The notes under the pieces are model-generated. The model had not been told where the DNA came from, ran no database searches, and worked only from the letters and a program-made list of their open reading frames with translations. Below, in pieces: positions 1 through 12,800 of a DNA stretch of 64,000 bases (its first letter is position 1; every line of letters starts with the position of its first letter). A program made the position numbers and the translations under genes. The stretch spans positions 310,001 through 374,000 of the forward strand of contig CAOLHI010000353.1 of assembly GCA_948474755.1 (NCBI GenBank). Direction: 5' to 3'. The DNA comes from Ctenosaura bakeri (Eukaryota; Chordata; Lepidosauria; Squamata; Iguanidae).

Positions 1-984
1 TGAAGCTCACAGGTCATGGTTAGTTACTCTTTTCCTCACTTGGGCACCTGAATTTGACACTCACGCTAGTGAAGATGGACTGAGAGCTATCCTGACATGA
101 AAACACTCCAGTGAACATGAAGAACTACCTTGTTAACTAGAGAATTAAAGATCTCAGTGTGGCAACTCTCACCCTGTCTCAAAAAATGATGGTGTTTAGA
201 AACACAGGTTCTCTTCTTCTGTCCCTGGAGTACATTGAGAAATGACATAAACACAATGAAGAAAAAGCGTATATTATAAACAGATATAACCAGCCGTCTA
301 AAAGGTAAGTTAGTCTGATTGGACAAGTTCAACAGGTACAGAGAAATGAAATGCCCAACACTCAAGCGAAATCCTTGAGATCATATATTTTATTTTCACA
401 TGGAGAATAATGAGTACGTGCAAACTGGCTTGCTTGATCACACCAAAGTCCATCTAGACCATTGTTCAACTGTTGATCCCTTTGGAAATAATGTTGCCTT
501 TGCCTTTCCCAAAACAACAGGCAAATGGAGTTCACCCAAATGGGCAAGAAGGAAAGGCGGTTTGAGAAGCTCATTAAAGTTACTTGAGATATTCAAATTG
601 TCTTTAAAGTGTTAACTGAAGAAAGAGTTTTCATCCAAAGAGCAGGTGGGGATATTTTTTAAAAAAAATTCAGGAACTAAATTTGGAACTAAATTGGCAC
701 AGCTGTTTTTTAGGTTTCAGCTTTACAACTGTTACAGTACATAAATCTCTTTTGTTGTAGTGGAATATCTTTGTTACCTGAACAAAGGAGGGGACATACT
801 CCCACTGTCCAGAGAGTTTTTAATTTAACCATCACAGCTGAAATGTGTATGCATATTCATCCCAATTCTTATCTTTATTGAGAAAGAATATCTCAACATG
901 CTAGAATACCTTGCCTTCAAACTTGTCAACTTTTGTGACATTTTTGTGTCCTATGAAAGAGTGAAAAGAGCAGCCTTTTTGTTT
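1..984. other. AT-rich spacer, nothing recognised
   Basis: Unique-looking AT-rich DNA. The open frames here are short (under 100 codons) and match no family I know. No splice-bounded exon or repeat was identified. Confidence 0.5.
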
Positions 985-1065
985 CGTAGAATCACAGAAT
1001 CATAGAATTGGAAGAGACCCCAGGGGCCATCGAGTCCAACCCCCTGCTATGCAGGAACACCCTTG
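985..1065 (-). mobile_element. CR1-type LINE 3' terminal fragment
   Basis: On the minus strand this reads as the stereotyped end of a reptile CR1-type LINE: the block about a single-line assignment of the locus, then 'TTGGAAGAGACC'-type text in reverse, and a terminal AGAATCACAGAATCATAGAATT that is a degenerate ATTCTATG octamer array. Only about 80 bp of the 3' tail remains, as usual for heavily 5'-truncated copies. Confidence 0.7.
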
Positions 1066-1189
1066 TCTCCCTTGTTTTTGAATTTTTTGCATAAAAACAT
1101 TGGCCCATATTCTGCATTGCTTACTAAATTATATATGCATAACCAACTAACATTTCCTGGTATAACCTCTTTTTAACTTATTTTACCAG

Positions 1190-1259
1190 TCAGCAGCTGC
1201 ACCTAGAGATGGAGGTTTCCTCAAAAAGGTTCAAGGAGGATGACACCCTCTTCCCAGCA
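1190..1259 (+). other. Candidate host exon (splice-bounded)
   Basis: A pyrimidine-rich tract ends in TTTTACCAG at 1181-1189, and a consensus donor GTAAGT begins at 1260. If the nearby second AG (TCAG, ending at 1193) is used, the exon is 66 nt, phase 0 at both ends, and encodes 22 residues, QLHLEMEVSSKRFKEDDTLF followed by PA. The peptide is charged and not low-complexity, and no transposon family is evident around it. I do not recognise the protein. The frame stays open past the donor to 1448, so a chance match cannot be excluded. No second exon was found to pair with it. Confidence 0.25.
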
Positions 1260-2414
1260 GTAAGTGAGGCTGAGGTAAGAAATTGCAGTGGGGATCTGCT
1301 TCTTGTGTTTGCTACTTTACTTGCTGACAAAAGGAGGGTGAAAATGTCATTCTCCTGCATCCTGATCACCAGCAGAACAGACCTACATCTCTTGGTGTGC
1401 CTGCTGCTTAGTAATGTGAGTTTGGGAGAACAGTTTTTAACTAAATAGTCTTAGTGAATGTGAAGCAGTTATGGTTCTGTAACTTTAGGTCATGAATCCA
1501 TAAAAATAACACATAATGCCAGCCTCTCCATTTTGCATAAAATGTTCTATTATGTATAAAATACAATATTTTGGTTTTTGTGCAAAAAAAGCTTTGTGGT
1601 TTTTTTTCTTTTTGCATCAACATGCAAATGTAAACAAAATGCAAACAAAAACTTCCATAACACAACACAGCAACCAAAAACTCTCACTGCCTTGTCCATC
1701 AGGAAGATAACATTTGAAATTTTTCATTCTCACAAGTTAAGAGTTTACATTCCTAATCATGGCTAATAACATTTAAGCTGCTGATACTGATAGGCCCATT
1801 CCGCATATCCAAAGGAGTGTGTCTTCCCACATCATCTCATCAATGAATTAAGATCACTCAGTGAAGCCTTTCTTCAAACACCATTAGTTTGTTGATCATG
1901 TTTTATCCACACAAAGGAAAGCACCCTTTCTTTGGCGGTATCTCAGCTTTGGAACATCCTTCTTAAGGAAGTTCAGTGCTTTTTTCATTGAACCTTAATA
2001 CCCACATAAGAATCTTTTGACATAGGCACAGCAACATTTCTCAAGAAAACTCATAGTAGTTTGGGGTAAATAGGATTTTCCATTATATTATTTTATTCCT
2101 GTAGTAAAGCAAAATATTTGGTTTTGAATTACTTGTTTGCTTTACAAAAGAACTGATCAAGATGCAGCTGAACCAGCTAGTCCTGGTTTACAGATATGAA
2201 TGAATGAACCCTTTTTGGGATTCTTCTCAGGAATGTACGTGTGGGGACTTTCAGGATGAGTACTTACATCCCACTACAGCACTGATGAGAAGAGTAGGAG
2301 GAACAACTATCTGACGTTCTCCATTGATTTCAGTCAGCATGCTGGAATGTCTGCCATATACATATCTAACTTAAAATGACACTAGAGGCAGGGATGACCT
2401 TTCATCAAGAATAA
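1260..2414. other. Spacer; possible AT-rich repeat fragment near 1505-1690
   Basis: Mostly unique-looking sequence. Around 1505-1690 the alternation of short T/A runs with 'tgcataaaatgttctattatg' style units resembles the AT-rich repeat seen at 16.3, 23.6, 30.5, 31.5 and 62.3 kb, but it is too diverged to be sure. Confidence 0.3.
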
Positions 2415-2573
2415 GGCCATTTCTGCACTAGACTATTATAGCGCTATGATTCCATTTTCAACCTCCTATGGAATCCTGGGGTTTGCTGGCCCCCCTCAAA
2501 AATGCAAACCCCAGGATTCCATAGGAGGTTGAAAGTGGAATCATAGCGCTATAATAGTCTAGTGAGGAAATGG
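2415..2573. mobile_element. Short palindromic DNA transposon (family P), near-perfect hairpin
   Basis: Starts GGCCATTTCTGCACTAGAC. Its two halves are nearly perfect reverse complements around a loop of about 17 bp (TGGCCCCCCTCAAAAAT, about 2490-2506). The arms carry the family signature CTATGGAATCCTGGGGTTTGC. There is no coding capacity. The last bases of the right end (GGAAATGGATA) have drifted from the expected GGCC. Confidence 0.8.
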
Positions 2574-2590
2574 ATACTTTCATTCTATGT

Positions 2591-2756
2591 CTGTTGTTGT
2601 TGTTGTGTGCCTTTAAGTTGACTCTCACTTATGTCAACCCTCTCTTGGCAGAATTTATTCAAAGAGGTCTAACAATGCTGTCCTCTAAGACTGAGAAATG
2701 TAACTTTACCAAGATCATTCAGTGGGTTTCCATGGCTAGCAGGGATTCAGTCCATT
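2591..2756 (-). mobile_element. tRNA-derived SINE, minus orientation
   Basis: Reads in reverse as a squamate SINE. A (TTG)n tail at 2591 leads into the 'gtgcctttaagttgactctcacttatg' body, which resembles BovB-derived SINE tails, then 'cttggcagaatttattcaaag' and 'cagtgggtttccatggctagcagggattcag', the inverted tRNA-like B-box region. The tRNA head is truncated by the next repeat. Confidence 0.65.
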
Positions 2757-2950
2757 TCCATACTACATTGTTATACTGCAATTATTCCACTTTCAACATC
2801 CTATGAAATCCTGAGGTTTGCAGTTTAGGGAGGGACATTTATCATTCTTAGCCAGAGAGCTCTTTGGCCTCCTTAAACTGCAAAACCCAGAATTCCACAG
2901 GATGTTGAAAATGGAATAACAGCACTATAACAGTGTAAGTGTGGAAGTGA
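2757..2950. mobile_element. Short palindromic DNA transposon (family P)
   Basis: Carries both family P arms: ATTCCACTTTCAACATCCTATG at the left and CACAGGATGTTGAAAATGGAA at the right, around a central 'agggagggacatttatcattcttagcc' region. It is more diverged than the copy at 2415-2573, and the left terminal bases are lost. Confidence 0.7.
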
Positions 2951-2961
2951 CCAAAGTCTCA

Positions 2962-3371
2962 GGCCCTTTCCACACCTCAGTTTTGTCCAGCGCAGGGCTG
3001 TGGGGATCACGTGAGCAGCCTCTTGCGAGAGGCTGTCACGTCTCTGCTGCTTTGGTTCCACAGGAGGTTCTGGCCAGCCGGAAGGCATCATAAGGACTCC
3101 ATCTCTTCTTTCCACAGCATAACTGGGTATTTTCCCAGGCTGCACTGGGGGAGGAAGTGCAAGGGCCATGGCGCCGGAGTGCCACACACAAGGTAAGTGT
3201 GTGTAGGACCCCAGAGTGATGCATGATCGCACACCATTTTAGGCTACAAGCCGAAAATGAAATAGTGTACGATCGGTGCCTGCTGGTCCTGGCAGCATCA
3301 CATGATTGTGAGGACGTCATCTGAAATGCTCCTCATAACCGTGCGACACTCGGTGCCATGCGAAAAGGGCC
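2962..3371. mobile_element. GGCCCTTTC-end MITE (family H)
   Basis: Starts GGCCCTTTCCACACCTCAG and ends CGAAAAGGGCC, terminal inverted repeats shared with at least ten other copies here. The interior is GC-rich with CAGGCTGCACTGGGGGAGGAAG and the inverted 'gcatgatcgcacaccattttaggc' block that recurs in other copies. Flanks are TCA/TTA, compatible with a drifted 3-bp target duplication. No coding capacity. Confidence 0.75.
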
Positions 3372-5006
3372 TTAGTCTAACAATCAAACTGCTACATCAT
3401 GCTGGCTCTCTTCTTTCTATATACTAGTTCCATACATTTTGTTATCTCACAATGGCATGACCCATCAGCAATTGGATGCAGTTCTAGCATAATGTTGTGA
3501 TGCTTAGCATTGTAAACAGTAAGTCTACTATAGCGGGACAATGTTTTGATCTATTGACATAATGGGAATCATTAACAGGTTTCCTACCCTTTTATTTGTC
3601 GTCTATTAGTGGTTTGTTTAGATTGCCCTTGTTTTTATGTTTGTTTGATTTTTAAAAATTGCAATATGCTGGCAGAGGTACAAATAACACTACACTCAGT
3701 TTGATCGTGAACACATCTTGTCATCTTGTTGCAAGCTGTCTTGAATGCTTCTTCTGCTGGTTTTATTTCTCATTCCTGTAGAATGGAGAGGTTTCAAAAA
3801 GAATTAACAGAAACCCACAACCTCAACATATATAACAGAAGTGAAAATCATGCCTCTACCAGCTGTCATAGGATGGACTGGGTTTCACAGCATGTCAACA
3901 TGGTGAAAAGTGACATTTTTCCATCATTTTCAAGGAATTAGTCATGTTGACCTATTCTAGCATAACAACAAACGTTCTTGTGGCATATTTAAAATGAACA
4001 GATTTCTTTTCTTTCATGGATTACACTCTGTGCATCTTAAAGGGTCCATAAGCATCTTTCTTTATATACTATTTATGAGTGTCCTTATTTGATCCCTTGC
4101 TTATTTTATTATTTATTATTTAATGTAGCCAGGGGGAGCAAAGCACCGTCCTGAAATGTACTCAACTCTCACCTGTTTCTCTCTTTGCCCAGTAGAGACA
4201 TCTTTGTATAAAAAGATATACACACAACACACATACTCACCAGTAAGATTATTTCACTTTGCTCTAATTGGGTAAGACAAACAGTCTCAGGAGCAAGGAT
4301 TAAACAAGCTTCCATATAGCATGATAACTTTTAATGTAATTGAAGGAAAAGAGTAGACCACTTTTAATTAAATTCTGAGAATGTTTGAATGCTCTCTCTC
4401 TTTGCCAAGGAGTGCCACGCTTGAAGATAAGATGGTCAGAGGAGGAGGGTTTCTGTAGAGCAAGGCTTCTTCTGTTGTTGTCTTTGATCAAAGAAGATAT
4501 ATTTAATTTCAAAATATTTTGCACAGAACTGAGCTAAGTCTACACACAGTTCAGAGTGTTGGTTCCTATAAAGCTCTAAATCTTGAGATTGGCATCTTTT
4601 CTTGGTTCAGCAACCATTTTGCCCCTAAGGAGCTGTGACAGCTACACTATCAAAAAGCATGGAAATCACACACACACATGACCTAGAAGTTTGATTCATA
4701 GGGAGCTTAGGGATTCGGGCCTATGGGAGGTGAGTTTGCAGGTCTGCCACAGCACTGTTTTGCTCTTGGGAGGCTCTAAGAACACAGAGTGATTATTTTC
4801 CCCATATATATATATATAATGGTGGCATCCCAAAGGTAGGAAGGCCAGGCTGAGCCAATACTCTTTATAAATGGTTTTGTTCTGCAGGAAGAATGTGAAC
4901 TGCAGCCTGCCCACTCTAATTCTCAATAGTTTGGGATCAGAATGTTTGAAAATTTGGTTCTTCCTACGTGATCCTGCTGGCCACTGCATTCAGAACAAGA
5001 GACCAA
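3372..5006. other. Spacer with short AT and CA runs
   Basis: AT-rich, unique-looking sequence with a short (TA)n run at about 4804-4819 and an ACACACACACAT run near 4670. No gene or recognisable repeat. Confidence 0.45.
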
Positions 5007-5438
5007 GGCCCTTTTCACATGCAGTTTCTTTTGCAAGAGGGCCCCTTGAGCATCACGTAAATGGGAGCGGTGGTCCATACAACACACGCCCATTTATGCG
5101 ACACTCACAAGCCTAAAGTGGGCCGTGCACGGATGTTTTTATTTTTGGCTCTAAGCCAAAAATGCTGCACGGTCGCGCAATGCTCCCGGGGCCCTCGCAC
5201 ACCTACCTGCCCTGCAGTGCGTCGGGTGAGCCAGGCCAGTTGCTCTTCCTCCTCCAGCACAGCCTACAGCTCCCAGGCTGCACTGCGGAAGGAAGGGGCG
5301 GGACGTTTGCACAGCAGCCGCGCGACCGGCAACCCAGCTGCAGGAGAATGGAGGAGTGATGCGAGTGCCTCGCGCAAGAGGCTGCTTGCGCAAATGGCAC
5401 CCCCCACCTCCGCGAGCAGATAACCTGCAGAAAGGGCC
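5007..5438. mobile_element. GGCCCTTTC-end MITE (family H) with CAA duplication
   Basis: Starts GGCCCTTTTCACATGCAG and ends CTGCAGAAAGGGCC. It is flanked by CAA at 5004-5006 and CAA at 5439-5441, a 3-bp target-site duplication. The 432-bp interior is GC-rich and CpG-rich, with several chance open frames on both strands that I do not regard as genes. Confidence 0.85.
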
Positions 5439-6105
5439 CAAGCTATGTGTCCAGCTACTTTCAGAGGAATAACTGGTTGAAATGTGAGACTGTATCTTTT
5501 CTATTGTAGCACTACAATGTGGAACGACCTCTCTTGAGAGAGATTTGGCTGGTTCTTTCTTAAGGCAAACTGCTCAGACCTTTTCATACTGAGTCTTTTG
5601 GTGTGGGTTTATATTTTTCTTGCCTGATTTTCATGCTGAATTATTCTGTCCTGGTCTTCTTGGTGTGAAGATGATTTCAGTAATTTGAATCATTTTCATT
5701 GTGTCTTATTTAATTTTTAGGCCTTTTTTCAATTTCTTTTATGAGGAAAAATGTTTACATTTCTGAGTAAAATAAAAGAGTTACTTGTATAAAAAACACA
5801 CTTTACGTAACTTTTATTCTAACATTTCTAGATGGCCAAAGGAGCATGCTAAAAGGATCATTAACACCTTTTTCACATTGTGCTTCTGAAGCTGCAGGTA
5901 GCAAACAAGATAAATTCAGGTGGTGCCTACCAAAGATAAAGAGCCCAGAGCATAATTTCTCTCACTCATTTCATGGTTTATTATGCCCTTTATTTTTATT
6001 GTGCCAGAGGAAGTCCACAGTTTAATGACCACCGTTCTACACATTATAACATATTCACAGTGATGAAGTTCATTTATCATGTTTATTCTCTTTTGCATGC
6101 TTCAG
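5439..6105. other. AT-rich spacer
   Basis: No recognisable gene or repeat. Confidence 0.4.
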
Positions 6106-6173
6106 CCTCCTCCTCCTCCTCCCCCTCCTCCTCCTCCCCTTCCCTTCCTCCTCCTCCCCCCTCCTCCTCCTCT
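6106..6173. repeat. (TCC)n microsatellite
   Basis: Imperfect CCT/TCC triplet array, wholly pyrimidine on the plus strand. The serine/proline-rich open frame across it is a product of the repeat. Confidence 0.95.
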
Positions 6174-9099
6174 AACTACTGGGATTTAAACATAGAAAAT
6201 ATCTTCACAGCTTTATTCACTGCTTTGTGTTTTTTGAAATACACTATTCTTTTTTAAAAAATACAGTTATTATAACTGTATTCCCTGAATGGTGCTGCAC
6301 TCTAGTTTGTGAATGCCACTGGCAGAGAGGTCAAGGAAAGGAGGGAAATACAGAAAGCACACACCATGTGCAAAGGAGAGTCAAGCTTATTTAGCCATAG
6401 TCCTCTTACTGTTCAGCTATTTTCTCTGAAGTGGCTTCTCTCCCACCCACCCCCCTAATTCTGTGGAAGACTAACTGGCCATAAGTAGGATTTTTTCACT
6501 CGTTCTGTACACAGTGTATGCATATGTGTGCTTTTTGTTTTGCTTCCCCCCCCTTTTGGCAGGTTAGTCAGCAGTTGGCTTAAGTTGTGTGTTGTTCCGT
6601 GTATATATTGGATAATTGGTCACAATTGGCAGGGATGTGCAGATGGTTCAGATTAGGGACATGTTGGTGAGCTCCTGCAACTCCTTTTCAGAGACTAGGT
6701 CAGCCCAGAGACCTGCACTGAAGGGCTTATGGGCAGGATATGTCTGGGTCTTTATAGTCAACCATAAGCAGTTGGCCAGAGCTGTAAGGCACTGACAGGA
6801 TTTTGTTTTGTTTTGGAACACCATCCTCCAATCTTTATTTTGTGTCTGGGGGAGAGGAATTGGAAGTGTTGCTTCACCCTGAGGCTGGGAGTATTCCCAG
6901 TAAACTGACAGGCTTCAGGCTTTTAGCTTGGTGTAGGTTGCCTCCTCACATCAGTTTTTCCATACTTATCATTCTCATTGAATTTAATACATTGTGACTC
7001 TGTTTCCACCGAGTCTTTGTGTCTTTGTCTTTATTTCTTGTCTCTCTCTGAAACTGCCTCAACACAAGGACATTCATATTTTCATCTTCACTACAAAGGA
7101 AGACAATCAGATTTTTTCCTACATTTTCATACATTGGCAAAGTAACTGCATGGAAGAACCTGACTCCAACAATGAAGAGATGAAATTAAATTAAGGGGGA
7201 AGTTATTACTGAGAGTGAAGGTGGAAACAGCAAAATGTTCTATGAGATTATAACTGACAGGTTCCTACATTTGATCTATTGAGTGAAACGTGTGCCTTTC
7301 AGATACATAACATGCACACTTGGATCTGAACCAGCTGTACTCTCCATAAGCTCAAGACTGATTACACCTACTCTCACTACATTTAAAAACAAATAAATAA
7401 ATGTTTTTAAAGCTCAGCCACCAGTATTTGGGCACTGAGCATACAGTGCTGTCCTGTGAATATTTCAAATATGTCAATTTTCTTCAGGAGCAAAACAAAG
7501 CAGTGTCTGCCAGCCTCTGTTTTGTGAGGTACCTGTAGACAGTTCCTGCTGTCAGAGACTCCTTTCTCAGTCTGCTGACATATGATGTCTTTCTTGCTTC
7601 TCAGTGTGGCTTCACACATTGAAGGCCAATATAGGCAGAGGCTATGTTGGCAACTGGAAGTTACAGAGATGACAGCAGTCACTGCTGTTGCATTACATAT
7701 AAGCCTAAATCCATCAGTTGTCCCAACTAGAGTAGACCCAATGAATCAATGAGATTTATATAAATGTTGACCCATCCTTCAACAGTTGGTTCAGTGGGTA
7801 TATTCTGGCTGGAACTACTAATAGGATTTAGGTTATTTTTTGTTGGATACACTAGTCCGGTCAGCTGCTGCTGACAGATTTGATGAAGATTCTGCTTATT
7901 TCCAAACTAAGAAAAGGTTGTAACACTAGCAAAGGCATTGCACAGTTTGTTGGATTGGGAAGCCCACAAAACTGTTGCTGAAGGGCTGGTAATCTTAGAG
8001 AGAAGGAAGTAATTTCACTCAGAGTACATTTTAAGCAAACCCATTTAATTCACACTTCTCAAGTTAATTCACACTTCTCAAATTATTATGCAGGAAGGAC
8101 ACAGTGTTATCCTTCAGATAATGAATTTTTCCAAATATCATGATGCAATTCTTACCTCAAAAAATTGTGCACCAAAATATCCACATTAGAGAAAGTTGGA
8201 AACTTTCCAGAACTCTACCCTGCACCAGAAGAGTGCCAAACTGTATCATGGTTAGTTAAGTATATATAATCTCTCCTGGCCTGAGCCATTGGAATCTGAT
8301 AGAAACATCATTTATGCACATTCTAATCATTGGCAGAATGAACCTCCTTCTGCCCATGCAGCTGATGCCTGGTAAAGTCAGAGGTTTTTTTATTGTTTTG
8401 TTTGTTTTTTGGCAATAGTGTCACAATCATGACCAAGTAGCAATCACTAATACAAAATAGTTACATAAATCTACTCGCATTTAGCTGTTTTCCATTCACA
8501 ATAACAACTTTATTACAACATTATTGTCATACTTTTAACTAAACCTACCTTAGCAACCCAAACATATTTTACCAGACATCAGCTGCATGAGAAGAAGAGG
8601 GCCCACTGATGATCAACCTATGGTGAAATAATGTAATACAAATCAAATTGTAAGAGGGAAAGAAGAAAAAAGGAGATAACAGGAATCAATAAGGGAGGGG
8701 GGAGAATAAACACTAGACAAAGCAATCCACAAAAATGGAAGAAACACAAGAGGAATGGGGCATGGCAATGAGGATCAAATGAAACACAGCAACATTTAAT
8801 GAGCACAGGATAAGAACAGAAACCCTTGCCCACCACAGCCAACCCCCAGCAAACCCTAGTGGATGCAAAGCTTTTAATCCTGACTGAGTCAGTCTGGTAA
8901 GCCTGAGAGTTGGAGATCAAAGAGGCACATGAAGGGACAACAGGGTCTTATATATTCTGTGACTCCACCCATTGCCAGCCATAAACCACACCAATCTGTT
9001 CCCCTGGAGGGCATCGGATTACTTCCCCCTCCCCAGCACTCTTTGCCACAAAAGTCCTGGTAGACATTCTGCCAGCAATTGGAGTATGGGTAATAATGT
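6174..9099. other. AT-rich spacer
   Basis: About 2.9 kb of unique-looking sequence. A 16-bp direct repeat (AATTCACACTTCTCAA) lies at about 8048-8080. Open frames are short and carry no recognisable domain. Confidence 0.4.
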
Positions 9100-9236
9100 T
9101 TCCATCATATTAAGGATGGAGGTAATGTTTTTTGGAAAAAAATCAAAAATAGTCAAAAAACATGTTTTTTGAATGTTGAGAAATTGAGATGAGAATCTTC
9201 ACATTTTGCAACCTTTTTTCACATGGTGATTTTGCG
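9100..9236. repeat. AT-rich 'CAGAAAA' repeat, left part (split by L1)
   Basis: 'ttttttgaatgttgagaaattgagatgagaatcttcac' here matches 29,819-29,870 ('gtttcttgaatgttgagaacctgtg...atgagaatctttcc'). It continues after the L1 at 16,297. It represents the left part of one copy of a dispersed AT-rich family, into which the L1 inserted. Confidence 0.55.
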
Positions 9237-9254
9237 CAGAAAGCAGCATTTTCT
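9237..9254. repeat. Target-site duplication, 3' side of L1
   Basis: CAGAAAGCAGCATTTTCT, identical over 18 bp to 16,279-16,296. It lies directly beyond the poly(A)-like tail of the minus-strand L1. Identical copies on both sides indicate a recent insertion. Confidence 0.95.
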
Positions 9255-9878
9255 TTCTTTCTTTTTTTAATTTTTTAATTATTAAAAATATATTTTATTC
9301 AAATAACATTAAAAACAAAACAAAACAAAAAAACAACAACACAAATACGCACAAATCAAATCATACAAACCAATTCCATCCAAGCCAAATTTATCTACTA
9401 ACTTACTATACAAACTTTTAACTAACTAACTAACAAATTTATATACTTACACACTTACTATCTTTGCACTCCATTCCACACTTTCTTGACTTCTTATTTT
9501 CACACCATTGAGAACATCTCCTAACATCTCCTCTATCCAGCTATTCAAAATTAACTTACTCTAATCTTTATAGCCCTTTACCCTATACTCTAAACTTCTA
9601 ACTGCTTATCGTACCTTCTTGTAATTTCTATTCTATTACAGAAAAAAAAATTCTATTCACGAATCTTAAGTGTCCTTTATTTATAGCTTACTAAATAATT
9701 ACATTCCCTTTCCCTCTATTTCTTATGTTATAATTTATTTCTATACATCTTATATCTATACCTTCCTATTAGCTAACCTGCTTCATTATTTATATCCAAC
9801 CTATTCATATGTAATTAACATCCATTTTTGTGATATATCTATATATTATTATATTCCATAGTTTTTAATCTTATTATC
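9255..9878 (-). other. L1 3'UTR and A-rich tail
   Basis: About 620 nt, AT-rich, without reading frames on the sense strand. On the minus strand an AATAAA signal (complement of 9294-9299) lies about 20-40 nt before the A-rich tail at 9255-9290, whose end is AAAGAAAG-like rather than pure A. Confidence 0.85.
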
Positions 9879-12800
9879 CTAGTCATACAGACCTAATGTT
9901 GCCAATTTTCCCCAATGTTCATTCCATAATGGGTCTAAAACTTCCCATTCTTTTTTAAATACACTGTTATTTTTATTCTCCAGATATTTTGTCAATTTAT
10001 CCATTTCAGCCATTTCGTACAGCTTATTAGCCCAATCCTCCATTGTTGGTGTGTTTGTGTCTTTCCATCTTTTCGCATATACTAATCTTGCAGCACAAAT
10101 CATATAACTTAAAATACCAGAATTTTCTCTCCTTACTTTTACATCTATTTTCTCAAAAATATTTAACAAATATATTTCTGGTAACCTTGGAAAGTTAATT
10201 TTTAAATATTTCGTTATCTGTTCATGCACTTTAATCCAAAATTTCTTTGCCTCATCACATGTCCACCAACAATGAAAAAAGGACCCAATTTTCTTACATT
10301 TCCAACAGTTAGGTGTTGATTTCCCTTTCTTCATCTTGGAGATCTGCACCGGAGTTAAATACCATCTATAAAAGATTTTAAAAAAGTTTTCCTTCAGATC
10401 TGAGCTTCTTGTATATTCTTGATTTAATTTCCAAGCATATTCCCATTGTTGTAATTCTATTGAGTGACCTATATCTTTGGCCCATTTTATCATATTTTCT
10501 TTTACAACTTCTTTTTCATATTCCAGATTTATTAATAATTTATACATTTTACTTACTGTGCCCTTTACCTCTTTTTTAAATATTTTATCCAATTCATTCT
10601 CTTCTAATGAAATTCCCTTTTCCCTACTATCTATTTTATATCTTTCTACTAATTGTCTATGGAGGAACCAATGTGATCTATATCCTTGTTCAATCATTTC
10701 TTCTTTACTCTTTAATCTGACATCACTTCCATCCCTTTTAATTATATCTTTATATGTGACCCATTCCCCCACCTGATTTTTCTCTAATTTATGAAAAGCT
10801 TCATGTGGTGACACCCAACTGGGAATCCTTAGATACAATTTATTTCTTACTTTTAACCATACTCTTAAAAGTGATTTCCTCACATAGTGATCTAAGAAAT
10901 CTCTATTAATTTTATGTTTATCATACCATAAATATGCGTGCCACCCGAAATATAAATTATATCCTTCTAAATTTAGCAATCTTCTATTATCCAAATTAAC
11001 CCAATCCTTAACCCAATTTAATACTGATGCCTCATAATATATTTTAAAATCTGGTAGGGCGAGGCCCCCTCTTTCCTTAATATCTTTCAAATACTTAATT
11101 TTTATTCTGGGTTTCCTCCCATTCCAAATAAAATCACTCAGATCTTGTTCCCATTTTTTAAACACTTTATCATTATGTATTATAGGTATGCTTTGAAATA
11201 GAAAAATCATTTTTGGAAGTATATTCATTTTGATAGCTGAAATTTTCCCTAATAAGGATAATTGCAAATTTTTCCATCTCTTCATCTCTTTAATTTCCCC
11301 CCAAGACTTCTTATAATTGTTATCAAATAATTCCGAATTGTTCTTTGTTATTGTTATCCCCAAATATTTAATCTTCTTTGTTATTTTGAATCCTGAAATC
11401 TCCGACAAATCGTTCTCTTGCTTTAAAGTCATATTTTTGGTCATTATCAAAGATTTTTCTTTATTAACCCTAAAACCTGCTAGCTCCCCGAATTGTTGTA
11501 AAAGTTCCATCAATTTTTTAACGCTACTCATGGGATCTTCCAATATTATGGCTAAATCATCTGCATAAGCTTGAATTTTTATTTCATGTTCTTTTATCTT
11601 GACTCCCCTTATTATCTTTTCATCTCTAATATTGTTATTCAAAGCCTCTAGACAAGTAATAAATAATAAAGGAGAAAGGGGGCAGCCCTGTCTTGTCCCT
11701 TTATATATACTGAATTGTTTTGTTTTTTCCCCATTTATAATTATATTAGCTTTTTGTTCACAATAAATAGCTTTTATCCAATCCAGAAACCTATTTCCCA
11801 CCCCCATTTTTTCCATTACCCCAAAAATAAACGACCAATTAACGTTATCAAACGCTTTTTCTGCATCTAAGAAAATTATAGCCAATTGTTTTTGATTTTG
11901 ATTTTGATAATATTCTATTACATCTAAAATAACTCTTATATTATTCTTCAGATGTCTTCCCGGTAGGAATCCATTTTGATCTTCATGTATCCAATTCTTT
12001 AATATTCCCTTTAACCTATCAGCTAATATATATGTAAAAATTTTATAATCAGTATTCAGTAAGGCAATTGGTCTATAATTCCTTTTATCAGTTAAATCCT
12101 TCCCCTCTTTGGGTATCAGAATTATATTTGATTCTTTCCATGTATTAGGAAAGACCTTACTATGAATCGAATTTAAAACCTGCACCAATAAGGGTACCAA
12201 TTCCTCCTGAAATGTTTTATAATATTGAGCAGAAAAACCATCAGGGCCAGGGACTTTCCCCAGCTTCAGATTCTTGATTGCTTTTTTAACCTCTTGTTCT
12301 GTAATTGGGTTGTCCAGACTCTCTCTTTGGCTTTCTAAAATTCTAGTGATTCTGGTCTTACCTAAAAATTCTATCATATTACTTTCATATTCTCCTGATT
12401 GTATCTTTTTTCCAAATAATTCTTTAAAGTATTTAACAAAGATCTCTTCTATTTTCCCTTGCTGATGAAAGATATTTTTACCCTCCCTTATCTCTATTAT
12501 ATGTCGTTTCTTTCTTTCCTTTTTCAGCCTGTACGATAGCCATCTTCCTATCTTATTTGCTTGGTCAAATTGTCTCTGTTTCGCGTATTTCATTTTCTTT
12601 TCTATTTCGTTTGTCGTTAATAATACCAGCTGTTTCTTTAATACTTGCAATTCTTTTAATAATTTACCATTTTGAGGGTTTTTTTTTAATTCTAATTCTT
12701 TACTTCTTAACAGATCGTGTATCTTAGCTTCTTTCGCTTTCTTACCCTTTATAATCCATGCCTGTTGGTTTATAAAAAAGCCCCTCATTACCGCCTTACT

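Noticed and set aside
5061..5441. Overlapping open frames of up to 120 codons on both strands
   Set aside because: They lie wholly within a GC-rich MITE (5,007-5,438), where stops are rare by composition; peptides are low-complexity and match no family.
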